A DNA stretch of 35,662 bases, taken from positions 1 to 35,662 of the forward strand of contig JAEHCK010000038.1 in NCBI GenBank assembly GCA_020696345.1, read 5' to 3'. The number at the start of each line of letters is the position of its first letter. Position 1 is the stretch's first letter. The translations under genes were made by a program, and so were the position numbers. Below, one piece after another: positions 22,357 through 29,273 of the stretch. Origin of the DNA: Thermoplasmata archaeon (GTDB taxonomy: Archaea; Thermoplasmatota; Penumbrarchaeia; JAEHCK01). The notes under the pieces are model-generated. The model was not told where the DNA came from. It ran no database searches and saw nothing but the letters and a program-made list of their open reading frames with translations.

Positions 22357-22600
22357 ACCTATTTTGCTTGACAGGTCACCTTCTGGTATGTGCCCCAGAA
22401 ATTTTAAGGTTCCCCGGCTTATGGTGAGTCACAGCCCGTATTAATTTACGGAGACAAGGGTGCCGGTTCTGTCAATCAATTATGTCGGCTTGTAGGAAAC
22501 GCGATGGTTTCCGACTAATAAATTAATCAAAAGTCTCCCGGTGTCGACTGCCGTAACCCGTCGGGCTTTGGGGATATCCTAGCATCCCTAATCTTCAAAA
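22357..22600 (+). ncRNA. Structured non-coding RNA region
   Basis: No gene is seen here. Candidate helices include TTCTGG/CCAGAA (22,381-22,400), CCGTA/TACGG (22,437-22,450), GGAAAC/GTTTCC (22,495-22,512), GGAGAC with GTCTCC (long range, 22,450/22,533), ATTAATTTA with TAAATTAAT, and GGGAT/ATCCC (22,571-22,588). Some of these cross, so a pseudoknotted fold is possible. It ends just before the promoter at 22,608. It does not match tmRNA, RNase P RNA or group I intron signatures that I know. Confidence 0.5.
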
Positions 22601-22607
22601 ATTTCAG

Positions 22608-22636
22608 TTTACATAAATAATTCAATATGATATAAT
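22608..22636 (+). promoter_or_regulatory. Promoter
   Basis: TTTACA, 17 bases and TATAAT, with TGA before the -10, driving the 49-aa gene. Confidence 0.78.
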
Positions 22637-22668
22637 TCTTTTAATAAATCGAAAGGGGAATAAAAAAA

Positions 22669-22818
22669 ATGGCAAGAAAAATTGGATTAAAAAATGTCGA
22701 GGCTAAAGTTGACAACGTTTTACCCAAATATAATTTTGGTACCGGCTTTGGTTGGTGTTCCAAAAAAGGCAAAGGTAAAGCCAAACAACATTACAAATCT
22801 GGTGGACGCGAAAAATAA
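22669..22818 (+). CDS. Small basic protein, 49 aa
   Basis: GAAAGGGGAAT precedes MARKIGLKNVEAKVDNVLPK. The second half is glycine- and lysine-rich (GWCSKKGKGKAKQHYKSGG), suggesting nucleic-acid binding. It has its own promoter and a terminator, so it is a single-gene unit. Unrecognised. Confidence 0.65.
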   Translation: MARKIGLKNVEAKVDNVLPKYNFGTGFGWCSKKGKGKAKQHYKSGGREK

Positions 22819-22861
22819 CCCCTTACCCTAACCGCCCTACCCCAGTATGGGGTAACAAAAA

Positions 22862-22896
22862 TGGTCCGTGTTGTTTACAACCCGGACTTTTTTTGT
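22862..22896 (+). terminator. Rho-independent terminator
   Basis: GTCCG-T-GTTG pairs with CAAC-C-CGGAC around a short loop and is followed by seven T residues. The loop holds the -35 element of the next promoter. Confidence 0.82.
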
Positions 22897-22902
22897 TACA
22901 AT
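22874..22902 (+). promoter_or_regulatory. Promoter overlapping the terminator
   Basis: TTTACA lies in the terminator loop, the 17-base spacer covers the 3' stem and T tract, and TACAAT follows. It drives the 61-aa gene. Confidence 0.7.
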
Positions 22903-22942
22903 ATACGAATTAGGTAACATAAAAAATTGAAAGGAAACCAAT

Positions 22943-23128
22943 ATGACTGCAAAAATATGCCAACATGAGCTTAAAAGGTTCGCCAACATGACTGTTAAAC
23001 AGTTAACTACGAGGCTTTACAAAATCACAAATATGGAAAAACTCCATGCTTTCGTTGACTTTGCGGAAATGTTCGGTCACTATGACCTGTCTGACTTGGC
23101 AAGAGAAAAAATTAACTTTATGTCTTAA
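22943..23128 (+). CDS. Hypothetical protein, 61 aa
   Basis: GAAAGGAAA precedes the ATG. The protein is helical and soluble (NMTVKQLTTRLYKITNMEKL). It is driven by the promoter inside the preceding terminator. Unrecognised. Confidence 0.65.
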   Translation: MTAKICQHELKRFANMTVKQLTTRLYKITNMEKLHAFVDFAEMFGHYDLSDLAREKINFMS

Positions 23129-23155
23129 ATATCTTAAACTAGTGGGAGGCCTACC

Positions 23156-23253
23156 ATGCGGTCGTACAAGACCAGGATGGAAAACTGGTAACAGAGGAGA
23201 TACCCCACTCGTTCAAGATTTATGTATTCAAATACTTGAAAGGTGGTGCTAAA
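23156..23253 (+). pseudogene. Possible frameshifted small gene
   Basis: GGGAGG followed by ATG at 23,156 gives only 11 codons before a stop. In the next frame, from 23,158, an open stretch reads AVVQDQDGKLVTEEIPHSFK and continues in frame to the 26-aa membrane peptide ATG at 23,254. One missing G after the ATG (ATGCG instead of ATGGCG) would explain it. Alternatives are an 11-aa leader peptide or a sequencing error. Confidence 0.4.
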
Positions 23254-23334
23254 ATGTGGAAATTAGAAAATAGAGAAGTTGTATTAATAATTGTCGCTTC
23301 GTTGGCACTTAATTTTTTACCGTATCTTATTTAA
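23254..23334 (+). CDS. Small membrane peptide, 26 aa
   Basis: AAAGGTGG precedes MWKLENREVVLIIVASLALN, which has one transmembrane segment (VVLIIVASLALNFLPYL). It might instead be the C-terminal end of the frameshifted gene just upstream, as the two are in the same frame. Confidence 0.5.
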   Translation: MWKLENREVVLIIVASLALNFLPYLI

Positions 23335-23359
23335 AATAAATCAAAGGAAAATTATTAAA

Positions 23360-23653
23360 ATGATCAAAACTATAAAATTCAAAGGAAATAAATTAAATTA
23401 CTTCAAATTTGACAGATTGATTGCTAAAAAAAGTGGAGGACTCAAATCTAAAGAAATACATTTGGTTGCAACCACTCAAGAGTTGATAAAATTGTGTCAA
23501 TCAATTCACCAAAGATTTGGTATAGACAACTCACTGGCAGTGAATATTCCTGCAGTTCCAAAGGAAAAAGCAGTTTTGGTATCACCAAAAACAGAAACAG
23601 AAATAGAAACTGTTGCTTTATTTGGTATGGTGGGTGAAGAAGTTGAAATATAA
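23360..23653 (+). CDS. Hypothetical protein, 97 aa
   Basis: The start at MIKTIKFKGNKLNYFKF is chosen for its AAAGGAAA site; the frame opens earlier without one. The first 60 residues are basic alpha/beta, and the C-terminus is acidic (KTETEIETVALFGMVGEEVE). Unrecognised. Confidence 0.6.
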   Translation: MIKTIKFKGNKLNYFKFDRLIAKKSGGLKSKEIHLVATTQELIKLCQSIHQRFGIDNSLAVNIPAVPKEKAVLVSPKTETEIETVALFGMVGEEVEI

Positions 23654-23683
23654 ACCAATCAAGCAAAGAATAACGGAGAACTA

Positions 23684-23755
23684 ATGAAATTAATAATAAT
23701 TATCCAACTTTGTTTTGTAATTTATTATTTGGCTATAATTGCTGGACATATTTAA
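23684..23755 (+). CDS. Small membrane peptide, 23 aa
   Basis: CGGAG lies six bases before MKLIIIIQLCFVIYYLAII, which is one hydrophobic helix with a short tail. It is short, but the ribosome site and position between genes support it. Confidence 0.45.
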   Translation: MKLIIIIQLCFVIYYLAIIAGHI

Positions 23756-23779
23756 AATATACGAAAGGAAACCGTTTAC

Positions 23780-24508
23780 ATGAATGATAAAACCTTATTC
23801 AGACAAATGGCGGGCCAAGTACATCCCGACAAATCCACTCAATCTGAACATGCGAGTGGTGCTAAAATGCGGGAAGTCTTAAAACACCGTAACGAGCCTA
23901 AAGTCTTACTGGCACTTGCTCTGAAATGGGGTTTACAACTTGATGGTTCCTTTAATGAGTCTACTTTTGATAGAAATTCTAGTCAGTTTGCTGACCAGGT
24001 ATTTAAAGCAATCGTTGGTGCGATTGTAAAACATGGATTTTCTTATAACAAAAATGGAAAATCCATACATGGTGTTATAGTTAACATCCGCAAAATTACC
24101 AAAGGATACCGCAAAGGTGCTAATGAGTTCAAAATATATGACTTTAAAGATGGAACTATCTGGACTTTAAAGACTTTTGACAAACAACCCTTTGATAAAA
24201 TTGTTGGAATGTCTATAAATGGCGAATTGAATGAAGGACAAAATAAATTAGATAGAATAACCAAAGGCAATAAAGCAGTTAGTAAACTTCGCCAGGATAT
24301 GGCAAATAATACCTTTAAAAGTATTGGATTAAAGAAAAATAAAAATTATCAAGGTTCTGGTATTAATATCCTTATTGAGTATAAAAATGGCTATTTTAAA
24401 TGGCATGAATTAATAAGAACTACACCAAAATCCGTATATATTCTAAATGTTTACAAGGAAAGACGGATTCCGGTTGGTTCTGTAAGAAAAATAAAATTGG
24501 TAGTTTAG
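23780..24508 (+). CDS. J-domain-like protein, 242 aa
   Basis: Residues 6-48 resemble a DnaJ J domain: LFRQMAGQVHPDKSTQS with HPDK at 15-18, the tripeptide that stimulates DnaK ATPase, followed by a helix (GAKMREVLKHRN). The rest is a basic beta-rich region without G/F or zinc-finger parts. If it is a J protein it would recruit host DnaK to a phage target. The family is suggested only by the HPD motif and helix pattern. It has a GAAAGGAAA site. Confidence 0.55.
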   Translation: MNDKTLFRQMAGQVHPDKSTQSEHASGAKMREVLKHRNEPKVLLALALKWGLQLDGSFNESTFDRNSSQFADQVFKAIVGAIVKHGFSYNKNGKSIHGVIVNIRKITKGYRKGANEFKIYDFKDGTIWTLKTFDKQPFDKIVGMSINGELNEGQNKLDRITKGNKAVSKLRQDMANNTFKSIGLKKNKNYQGSGINILIEYKNGYFKWHELIRTTPKSVYILNVYKERRIPVGSVRKIKLVV

Positions 24509-24521
24509 GAGATTTACAATT

Positions 24522-24710
24522 ATGAACATTCATGTTACTATAAAAGAGGATGGTGAAACTGGTAATGAAATTACCTTAAAAGAAGTTAATCCAGGTGTTT
24601 ACAAAATCAATCATCCAAATGCCGATCCTAATAGGATTTTTCTTCGAAACGGCATTGATATTAACGAATTGGTAATGTATGCTCTTATACACCTAAATAT
24701 TAAAAAGTAG
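24522..24710 (+). CDS. Hypothetical protein, 62 aa
   Basis: An AGGAG site precedes MNIHVTIKEDGETGNEITLK. The protein looks like a small beta domain with a helical end. Unrecognised. Confidence 0.6.
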   Translation: MNIHVTIKEDGETGNEITLKEVNPGVYKINHPNADPNRIFLRNGIDINELVMYALIHLNIKK

Positions 24711-24718
24711 GTGAGATT

Positions 24719-24964
24719 ATGAACATTTATGGCTCTAAAAATCAACATCAAATAAAGGCAGTAAAGTTCTGCTTAAATTTTAACGATAAAATAAAATTGG
24801 TATCTGTTGATTACAAATCACAAAAGGATATTTACAAAGTTAGAGTAATTGACCACCAATTCGGCTCGAGAGCGACTGTAAGACTTAATGGAAATTTTGT
24901 TAGGTCCGCTGTTCAAAGAGTACTTAATGGACACCAACTTATATGGTGTAAGGAGATAGAATAA
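24719..24964 (+). CDS. Hypothetical protein, 81 aa
   Basis: A basic protein with an alternating beta pattern (KLVSVDYKSQKDIYKVRVID). It overlaps the next start by one base (TAATG). Unrecognised. Confidence 0.6.
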   Translation: MNIYGSKNQHQIKAVKFCLNFNDKIKLVSVDYKSQKDIYKVRVIDHQFGSRATVRLNGNFVRSAVQRVLNGHQLIWCKEIE

Positions 24965-25266
24965 TGGAAAAATATACAACTGGCACAGAACAAAAAATTT
25001 ATGTCCATGATAAAGTGGATTGTGAAGCTAGAGGTGGACACTGTGTTATACATAGCCCATCTGATCATCACATGAAGGACTGGCCTACTAACTGGCGTGA
25101 AGATAGGAAATTGATGGAACGCATCTGTAAATGTGGTGTAGGTCATCCCGATCCTGACGATTTAGCTTTTCAAGTAATGATGGCTAAAAAGTGGGACAGA
25201 CCATACAATCACCTTGGAGTACATGGGTGTTGTGGATGTTGCAACCACTTTCTTTTTTTAAATTAA
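24964..25266 (+). CDS. Cys/His-rich hypothetical phage protein, 100 aa
   Basis: The protein has CEARGGHCVIHSPSDHHM at residues 20-37, CKCGVGHPDPDD near 58-69, and HGCCGCC near 89-95, which together may bind one or two metal ions. The wording is familiar from small conserved phage proteins of unknown role, but I cannot name the family. AAGGAG precedes the start. Confidence 0.65.
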   Translation: MEKYTTGTEQKIYVHDKVDCEARGGHCVIHSPSDHHMKDWPTNWREDRKLMERICKCGVGHPDPDDLAFQVMMAKKWDRPYNHLGVHGCCGCCNHFLFLN

Positions 25267-25276
25267 ATTTTTTTAG

Positions 25277-25305
25277 CTTACATAAATTTTTTTATGTGTT
25301 ATAAT
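25277..25305 (+). promoter_or_regulatory. Promoter
   Basis: CTTACA, 17 bases and TATAAT, just upstream of the 81-aa gene. Confidence 0.72.
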
Positions 25306-25340
25306 GTTTTTATTGAATCGAAAAATGAAAGGAAATTTAT

Positions 25341-25586
25341 ATGAGAAATGCAACTGGTGTTAGACATGTTTTCGCACCAAACTATGACTGGTCAGTCGTT
25401 TATGTAAACGATGATAAAGTCTGGGAAGGACATAAATGTGACTGCGATCCACTGCTTTCTGTCACAAAAGCACTCGGTGGAACATATAAGTACTATGAGT
25501 TCACTGATAAAGATGATTTAAGATTTTTTGAGGAAGTGCTTCAAAAAAATAAATTTTCTGAAATTGTAGGAATTACAAAAATATAA
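25341..25586 (+). CDS. Hypothetical protein, paralogue of the 33,186 gene
   Basis: The 81-residue protein shares a pattern with the 80-aa protein at 33,186: VFAP..DWSV.Y....K.WEGH.C near the start and ALGGTYKYYEFTD in the middle. The copy here has extra cysteines (CDCD). Both may be soluble and alpha/beta. Their function is unknown. It is driven by the promoter at 25,277. Confidence 0.65.
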   Translation: MRNATGVRHVFAPNYDWSVVYVNDDKVWEGHKCDCDPLLSVTKALGGTYKYYEFTDKDDLRFFEEVLQKNKFSEIVGITKI

Positions 25587-25603
25587 TAAAGAAAGGAAAA
25601 CAA

Positions 25604-26458
25604 ATGACATATTTGGAAAATAGAAGTCCTTTTTTCAATGTTAGAAAAGAAAAAGTAATGACTCAATCCGGGTTAGAAATACCGAATAAGGTCGCCCTAG
25701 TCAACGAGGACTTGGGTTCTATCGTTGGTTTCGTTTCCCCTGGTTATGATGTAGTTAGAAACGAAACGATTTCAGATTTGTTCGCCGGTGCATTAAGTGA
25801 TTTAAAAGTGGCGAAAGTTGTGGATCACATGGATGCCACGACTAAACGATGGAAACGGCAAGTGATTTTTGACGACGGCCGTTTGACTTCTGAAATTACC
25901 AGCGCTGATGTGGTTGGTGTTTTACTTGAAGTCTATAACGGTTATGATGCCAGAACAGCTTACGGTTACTCACTCATGGGATACCGATGGATGTGTGAAA
26001 ATGGCATGGTTATGGGTAAAAAGGAGTTATTCTCTGAATCCTTTGCCCACTATGATGGAAATGTTGACAAACTTCGTGAGTCGTTTGGAATGAAGTTCAA
26101 TGCTTTTCATCAAAACGCTAACACCTGGCAGGAATGGTCAAGAACAAAATTCGACGAAAATGACTTTACAGCATTTGTCGATAAACATACCAAACCCGAA
26201 GGTGCCCGAGCGGCTAAAAATCAATACTTGACTCCCAATATTAGTAAAGGTGTCAAGGAAAATTTTCAACCTTTACTCGCTCAGCAACATTTGTCTGAAA
26301 CTAAATGGGGTGCCTTTAATGTCCTCACTTGGTTGGCAACTCACGAAACAAAAGCCCGTAACGGCTCCAACCTGTTTTCTAACAGGTATAAGAACATGAC
26401 TCGTTTGGCCGGTGACTTCTACTCCGGTGAAGAGTCAAAAGCCTTAGTTCTTAGATAA
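25604..26458 (+). CDS. DUF932 (phage/plasmid-like TIGR03299) protein
   Basis: The 284-residue protein fits the DUF932 family: early KVALVNEDLGSIVGFVSPGYDVVRNE (read in parts), VVGVLLEVYNGYDARTAYGY near residue 105, and RWMCENGMVMGK near 126. The family is common on phages and plasmids; some members carry out or assist ssDNA annealing or anti-restriction, but no certain role is known. It is flanked on its 3' side by a pseudoknot and tRNA-like RNAs. Confidence 0.82.
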   Translation: MTYLENRSPFFNVRKEKVMTQSGLEIPNKVALVNEDLGSIVGFVSPGYDVVRNETISDLFAGALSDLKVAKVVDHMDATTKRWKRQVIFDDGRLTSEITSADVVGVLLEVYNGYDARTAYGYSLMGYRWMCENGMVMGKKELFSESFAHYDGNVDKLRESFGMKFNAFHQNANTWQEWSRTKFDENDFTAFVDKHTKPEGARAAKNQYLTPNISKGVKENFQPLLAQQHLSETKWGAFNVLTWLATHETKARNGSNLFSNRYKNMTRLAGDFYSGEESKALVLR

Positions 26459-26470
26459 ACGATCTCCCCC

Positions 26471-26502
26471 ACGGTTTTTCGGGTTTCCGTTACAAAAACC
26501 CG
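26471..26502 (+). ncRNA. H-type pseudoknot, copy B
   Basis: ACGG (26,471-26,474) pairs with CCGT (26,487-26,490), and CGGGTTT (26,480-26,486) with AAACCCG (26,496-26,502). It lies 12 bases after the DUF932 stop. Compared with copy A, a C-G pair in stem 2 is replaced by T-A, which supports the pairing. Confidence 0.75.
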
Positions 26503-26518
26503 CCGATTTTAATGAAAC

Positions 26519-26582
26519 TGGTAGTGGTGATAAGGTTCACACGATAAATTAATCTTCGTCTGGTTCGATTCCTGGACTACCA
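26519..26582 (+). ncRNA. Degenerate tRNA-like RNA
   Basis: The acceptor TGGTAGT/ACTACCA is perfect, the D stem GTGA/TCAC has a TAAGGT loop, and a TTCGATT T loop is present, but the T stem has a mismatch. The anticodon arm is weak (ACGA/TCGT) and the variable loop is almost absent. No separate CCA follows. About 64 nt. It may be a decayed tRNA gene. Confidence 0.5.
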
Positions 26583-26587
26583 ATAAT

Positions 26588-26650
26588 CCTACAATCTAGT
26601 GAAGGGCCTCGATAACAGGCCTTTGCATGCAGTCACTTAAGGATTGTAGG
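26588..26650 (+). ncRNA. Structured RNA between tRNA-like genes
   Basis: Nested helices: CCTACAATC/GATTGTAGG (9 bp), AGTGA/TCACT and AAGGGCCT/AGGCCTTT, capped by loop CGATAAC. No frame is present. It lies 6 bases past the tRNA-like RNA and 28 bases before the tRNA at 26,678. Confidence 0.65.
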
Positions 26651-26677
26651 TCGGTGAGGATTAGCTGCCTTGCCGCT

Positions 26678-26750
26678 CGGGCGGTATGCTAACTGGCAAA
26701 GCAGCGGTCGAAAGCCGTGTATGCAGGTTCGAATCCTGTCCACCCTACCA
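26678..26750 (+). tRNA. tRNA, anticodon unclear (possibly GAA)
   Basis: D stem TGCT/AGCA, T arm GCAGG/CCTGT with TTCGAAT and encoded CCA are normal. The anticodon loop reads TCGAAAG, giving GAA with an unusual C33, or CGA if the loop is shifted. The acceptor has two mismatches. Another tRNA-Phe (GAA) with normal features is at 31,454. Confidence 0.6.
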
Positions 26751-26775
26751 AAATAAAATAAAAATGGAGGAAAAA

Positions 26776-26991
26776 ATGGGAAAAGACATGGGTGGATATG
26801 GTTCACCAGTAAAACATAGAGATTTTGACATTAATGTAAATTATTTTGTATACACACATGACGAAAATGGTAATAAACTAAGACTTGTCGGTAGCTACCC
26901 CTGTAAATGTGTTGCTCAGGATGTTGCTGAATATATCGAATTAAATCATTTAGTTAAATGTGGTGTTTACAGAAAGGTAACAGAAAACTAA
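26776..26991 (+). CDS. Hypothetical protein, 71 aa
   Basis: The start at ATGGGAAAAGAC is chosen because GGAGG lies just upstream; the open frame before it is the tRNA. The protein starts MGKDMGGYGSPVKHRDFDIN and has a KCG motif near the end. It shares one base with the next gene. Unrecognised. Confidence 0.6.
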   Translation: MGKDMGGYGSPVKHRDFDINVNYFVYTHDENGNKLRLVGSYPCKCVAQDVAEYIELNHLVKCGVYRKVTEN

Positions 26992-27197
26992 TGAAAGAGA
27001 AAATAACTTTAGAAATTGAATGTGGTGTAACAACTTGTGCCTCAAAACCTGGTGAGTTCTGTGAATTTTTGATATTGGGCATGGGTCACCGAAAACAAAC
27101 ATGTATTATCTTCGGCCAGGTAGATGATAAAGATGGTTGGATTCAAAGACATAAAAATTGCATGGCAAATTGCATGGCAGAGTCGGAGGCTAAATGA
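26991..27197 (+). CDS. Cysteine-rich hypothetical protein, 68 aa
   Basis: The start is MKEKITLEIECGVTTCASK, overlapping the upstream stop by one base. Cysteines at roughly 11, 16, 23, 38, 58 and 62 may form a metal site. Unrecognised. Confidence 0.58.
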   Translation: MKEKITLEIECGVTTCASKPGEFCEFLILGMGHRKQTCIIFGQVDDKDGWIQRHKNCMANCMAESEAK

Positions 27198-27412
27198 AAA
27201 AAGACCAATTATATACAATGACTGATGAACATTTAGCGGCAAGAGCCAATCTTACCGGGAAAATGTGCAAAGTAATTGATGAATTTACCGAAAACATATT
27301 CTATCAATGTGAACTTCGTGGTGAACTTTTGTCTGATGAAGAAGTGGTTGACATTTCTGTAGCGGCAATGTATGACCTTCTTCGTAATACAAAAGATTAT
27401 GACGGAATGTAA
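27194..27412 (+). CDS. Hypothetical protein, 72 aa
   Basis: Acidic and helical (DQLYTMTDEHLAARANL). It overlaps the upstream stop by four bases (ATGA). Unrecognised. Confidence 0.6.
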   Translation: MKKDQLYTMTDEHLAARANLTGKMCKVIDEFTENIFYQCELRGELLSDEEVVDISVAAMYDLLRNTKDYDGM

Positions 27413-27423
27413 AGGAGAATGAT

Positions 27424-27594
27424 ATGGAAGTTATCTTAATGTGTATTGGTGTTGGTATGATAGGATTCTCATTCTCCGGGGTTTTAATTTTAGCACTTGT
27501 CGTTGAATATCTTTATAAAAGAGTAATGATATTAGAAAAAATTATAAAAGGAGAATTGAATGAAAGAAATAGACAAACAAATTCAAGACCTTAA
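27424..27594 (+). CDS. Small membrane protein, 56 aa
   Basis: AAAGGAG precedes the ATG. One transmembrane helix (about residues 4-30, CIGVGMIGFSFSGVLILAL) is followed by a basic cytoplasmic tail. It overlaps the coiled-coil gene by 35 bases in another frame. Role unknown. Confidence 0.6.
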   Translation: MEVILMCIGVGMIGFSFSGVLILALVVEYLYKRVMILEKIIKGELNERNRQTNSRP

Positions 27595-27841
27595 GTCACA
27601 AATTCAAGACCTTCGAAAAGAAAAAGAAAAATTAATGTCAATGCCACCTGAAATAAGATTGGCAACATTTCTACATGTTAAGTTATGCACACACAATCAT
27701 ATGGACGGATGTGGTTGGTTTTATGAAAATGATTGGGAAAGTGGTGAAAAACTACGATGGCTTAGAAAATCAACGAAACTTCTACTTCAGTTTGAAGAAG
27801 AAGAAGTTATTGAAATGGTCAATATTGTAAAGGAGATATAA
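27560..27841 (+). CDS. Coiled-coil hypothetical protein, 93 aa
   Basis: A clear coiled coil spans about residues 5-30 (IQDLKSQIQDLRKEKEKLM), followed by a histidine/cysteine patch (CTHNHMDGCGW) and an acidic helix. AAAGGAG precedes it. It ends right before the next ATG. Unrecognised. Confidence 0.62.
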   Translation: MKEIDKQIQDLKSQIQDLRKEKEKLMSMPPEIRLATFLHVKLCTHNHMDGCGWFYENDWESGEKLRWLRKSTKLLLQFEEEEVIEMVNIVKEI

Positions 27842-28231
27842 ATGAACGGAGATAAAGTCAAAACGTTAAGAGATAAATTAAACATAGCACTTAAATCAGT
27901 TGAAAATAGTCTTGATATAAAAATCAGCGTCGGTGTAATTACTTATTCTGATAGTGATTTTAGACTTCAACTGACTGGTGTTGACTCAGTTGAAGGTGCT
28001 AATAACTTTTTGGAATCCGAGTTTTTATCAAAATGTGGTAGGTATGATCTAAGAATGGAAGACCTTGGTAGACTTATCAGAATTAACGGCAGTGTTCATA
28101 AAATTATAGGTCTGAAAGTTAGAAATAGAAAATATCCTATCATAACTGAAAGACAAGATAACAAAAAACAGTATAAGCTAACTGCATGGCAAGTAACGGA
28201 AGCCATAAGGAGGATTGATGGAACGCGATAA
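27842..28231 (+). CDS. Hypothetical protein, 129 aa
   Basis: An alpha/beta protein (KISVGVITYSDSDFRLQLTG near 28-47). AAAGGAG is present and the start abuts the upstream stop. It overlaps the next gene. Unrecognised. Confidence 0.62.
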   Translation: MNGDKVKTLRDKLNIALKSVENSLDIKISVGVITYSDSDFRLQLTGVDSVEGANNFLESEFLSKCGRYDLRMEDLGRLIRINGSVHKIIGLKVRNRKYPIITERQDNKKQYKLTAWQVTEAIRRIDGTR

Positions 28232-28415
28232 ACAACAAAAATGTGATACAATCATAAATGAAATGTTGAAATTCAATGATACAAAAATAGAAGGTATGAA
28301 AATTTGCATCCAGCTTGAGCAAGCCGCACAACTAAAACGAATCGCGGTTGCTCTCGAAGCAATATACGCAAAAGATCACAATCGCGTATCTCATAATTCA
28401 AGGTTTGGATTCTAA
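28218..28415 (+). CDS. Hypothetical helical protein, 65 aa
   Basis: GGAGG lies four bases before ATG at 28,218. The protein is helical and soluble (KIEGMKICIQLEQAAQLKR). A promoter follows immediately for the next gene. Unrecognised. Confidence 0.6.
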   Translation: MERDKQQKCDTIINEMLKFNDTKIEGMKICIQLEQAAQLKRIAVALEAIYAKDHNRVSHNSRFGF

Positions 28416-28424
28416 TTCGGGTGG

Positions 28425-28453
28425 TTTACATTCAAGATTCCATGTGATATAAT
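28425..28453 (+). promoter_or_regulatory. Promoter
   Basis: TTTACA, 17 bases and TATAAT, with TGA before the -10, 34 bases upstream of the 178-aa gene. Confidence 0.8.
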
Positions 28454-28486
28454 AAAGGGATACAATCAAATAAAAAGGAAAAAATT

Positions 28487-29023
28487 ATGGAATTTGTTAC
28501 CACCGAAAACGGTAGGCATACAATCCAGTTTGAAAATGGAAAGCTAATATTTTCAAGGATTACTGCCGATCCAGACAGGGGATATAAATACATTGTTTAT
28601 TCTGGAAGAAGTACAACAACAACATGTGTTAGCTCTTCCAGAGCAAAGAGAAAAAGATATACGGATATAGTTGAAAGTCAAAACTTCACCGTTCGAGTCA
28701 AAGATTTGAAAAGAGATGATAAGAGCGGTTTTCCAAAGAAAATAATTTCAAAGATTTCGTTGAATTTTCTGAAAAAGCTAATACAAGACAACATTAATGG
28801 TGAATATTTACCATATAGTAAAATGGAATTAATTTCAAAAGGAATTAATGATCTTGAAAAGGCTTCAGATAGTTTGGATAATGATCCCGATATTGATGAT
28901 AACTGGGATTATGATGAACAAGAGTCAAAACCAAAAAAGACTTTGAAAAAGAGTAATGGTAAAAAACGAAAATTGAAAATAAAACCGAAAGTTTCGTTGA
29001 AAAAAGTAAAGAAAGGAAAATAA
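28487..29023 (+). CDS. Hypothetical protein with basic tail, 178 aa
   Basis: The first 120 residues look beta-rich (HTIQFENGKLIFSRI). Residues 125-150 are acidic, and the last 30 are lysine-rich (KKTLKKSNGKKRKLKIKP), like a nucleic-acid tail. No known family. It abuts the next gene, sharing its promoter. Confidence 0.65.
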   Translation: MEFVTTENGRHTIQFENGKLIFSRITADPDRGYKYIVYSGRSTTTTCVSSSRAKRKRYTDIVESQNFTVRVKDLKRDDKSGFPKKIISKISLNFLKKLIQDNINGEYLPYSKMELISKGINDLEKASDSLDNDPDIDDNWDYDEQESKPKKTLKKSNGKKRKLKIKPKVSLKKVKKGK

Positions 29024-29248
29024 ATGCCATCATTTAATTTTTTAGAACGATTAAAATTGAACATTAAAAATGTCGAAGAAATGAAAGGTGATATTGATGA
29101 AATGTTCGATATTTTGTCAAAAGACTGTGAATTTAACACTAGTACATTAGGGGAATGTGGTAATTTAGAAAACTCGTCCTCGATAGATATGGGGCTTGCT
29201 GGTGAAATGAGAATATGTAAGGTAAATCATTGCCCACTTATTAGGTAA
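29024..29248 (+). CDS. Hypothetical protein, 74 aa
   Basis: GAAAGG precedes the ATG, which abuts the upstream stop. Helical N-terminal half, then CEFNTSTLGEC and CKVNHC, a possible four-cysteine site. Unrecognised. Confidence 0.6.
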   Translation: MPSFNFLERLKLNIKNVEEMKGDIDEMFDILSKDCEFNTSTLGECGNLENSSSIDMGLAGEMRICKVNHCPLIR

Positions 29249-29273
29249 AAATTAAAGAAAGGAAAGGAAAATA

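Noticed and set aside
22316-22357. Programmed stop-codon readthrough driven by the pseudoknot
   Set aside because: The spacing resembles retroviral readthrough signals, and the frame stays open for about 40 codons, but the extension is not protein-like and the second copy gives only about 17 codons.
22357-22600. tmRNA, group I intron or RNase P RNA
   Set aside because: No T arm or CCA end, no tag frame, and none of the conserved core motifs were found.
26519-26582. Ochre suppressor tRNA reading UAA
   Set aside because: One folding gives anticodon UUA, but U33 is missing, the stem has mismatches, and genes here use all three stop codons normally.
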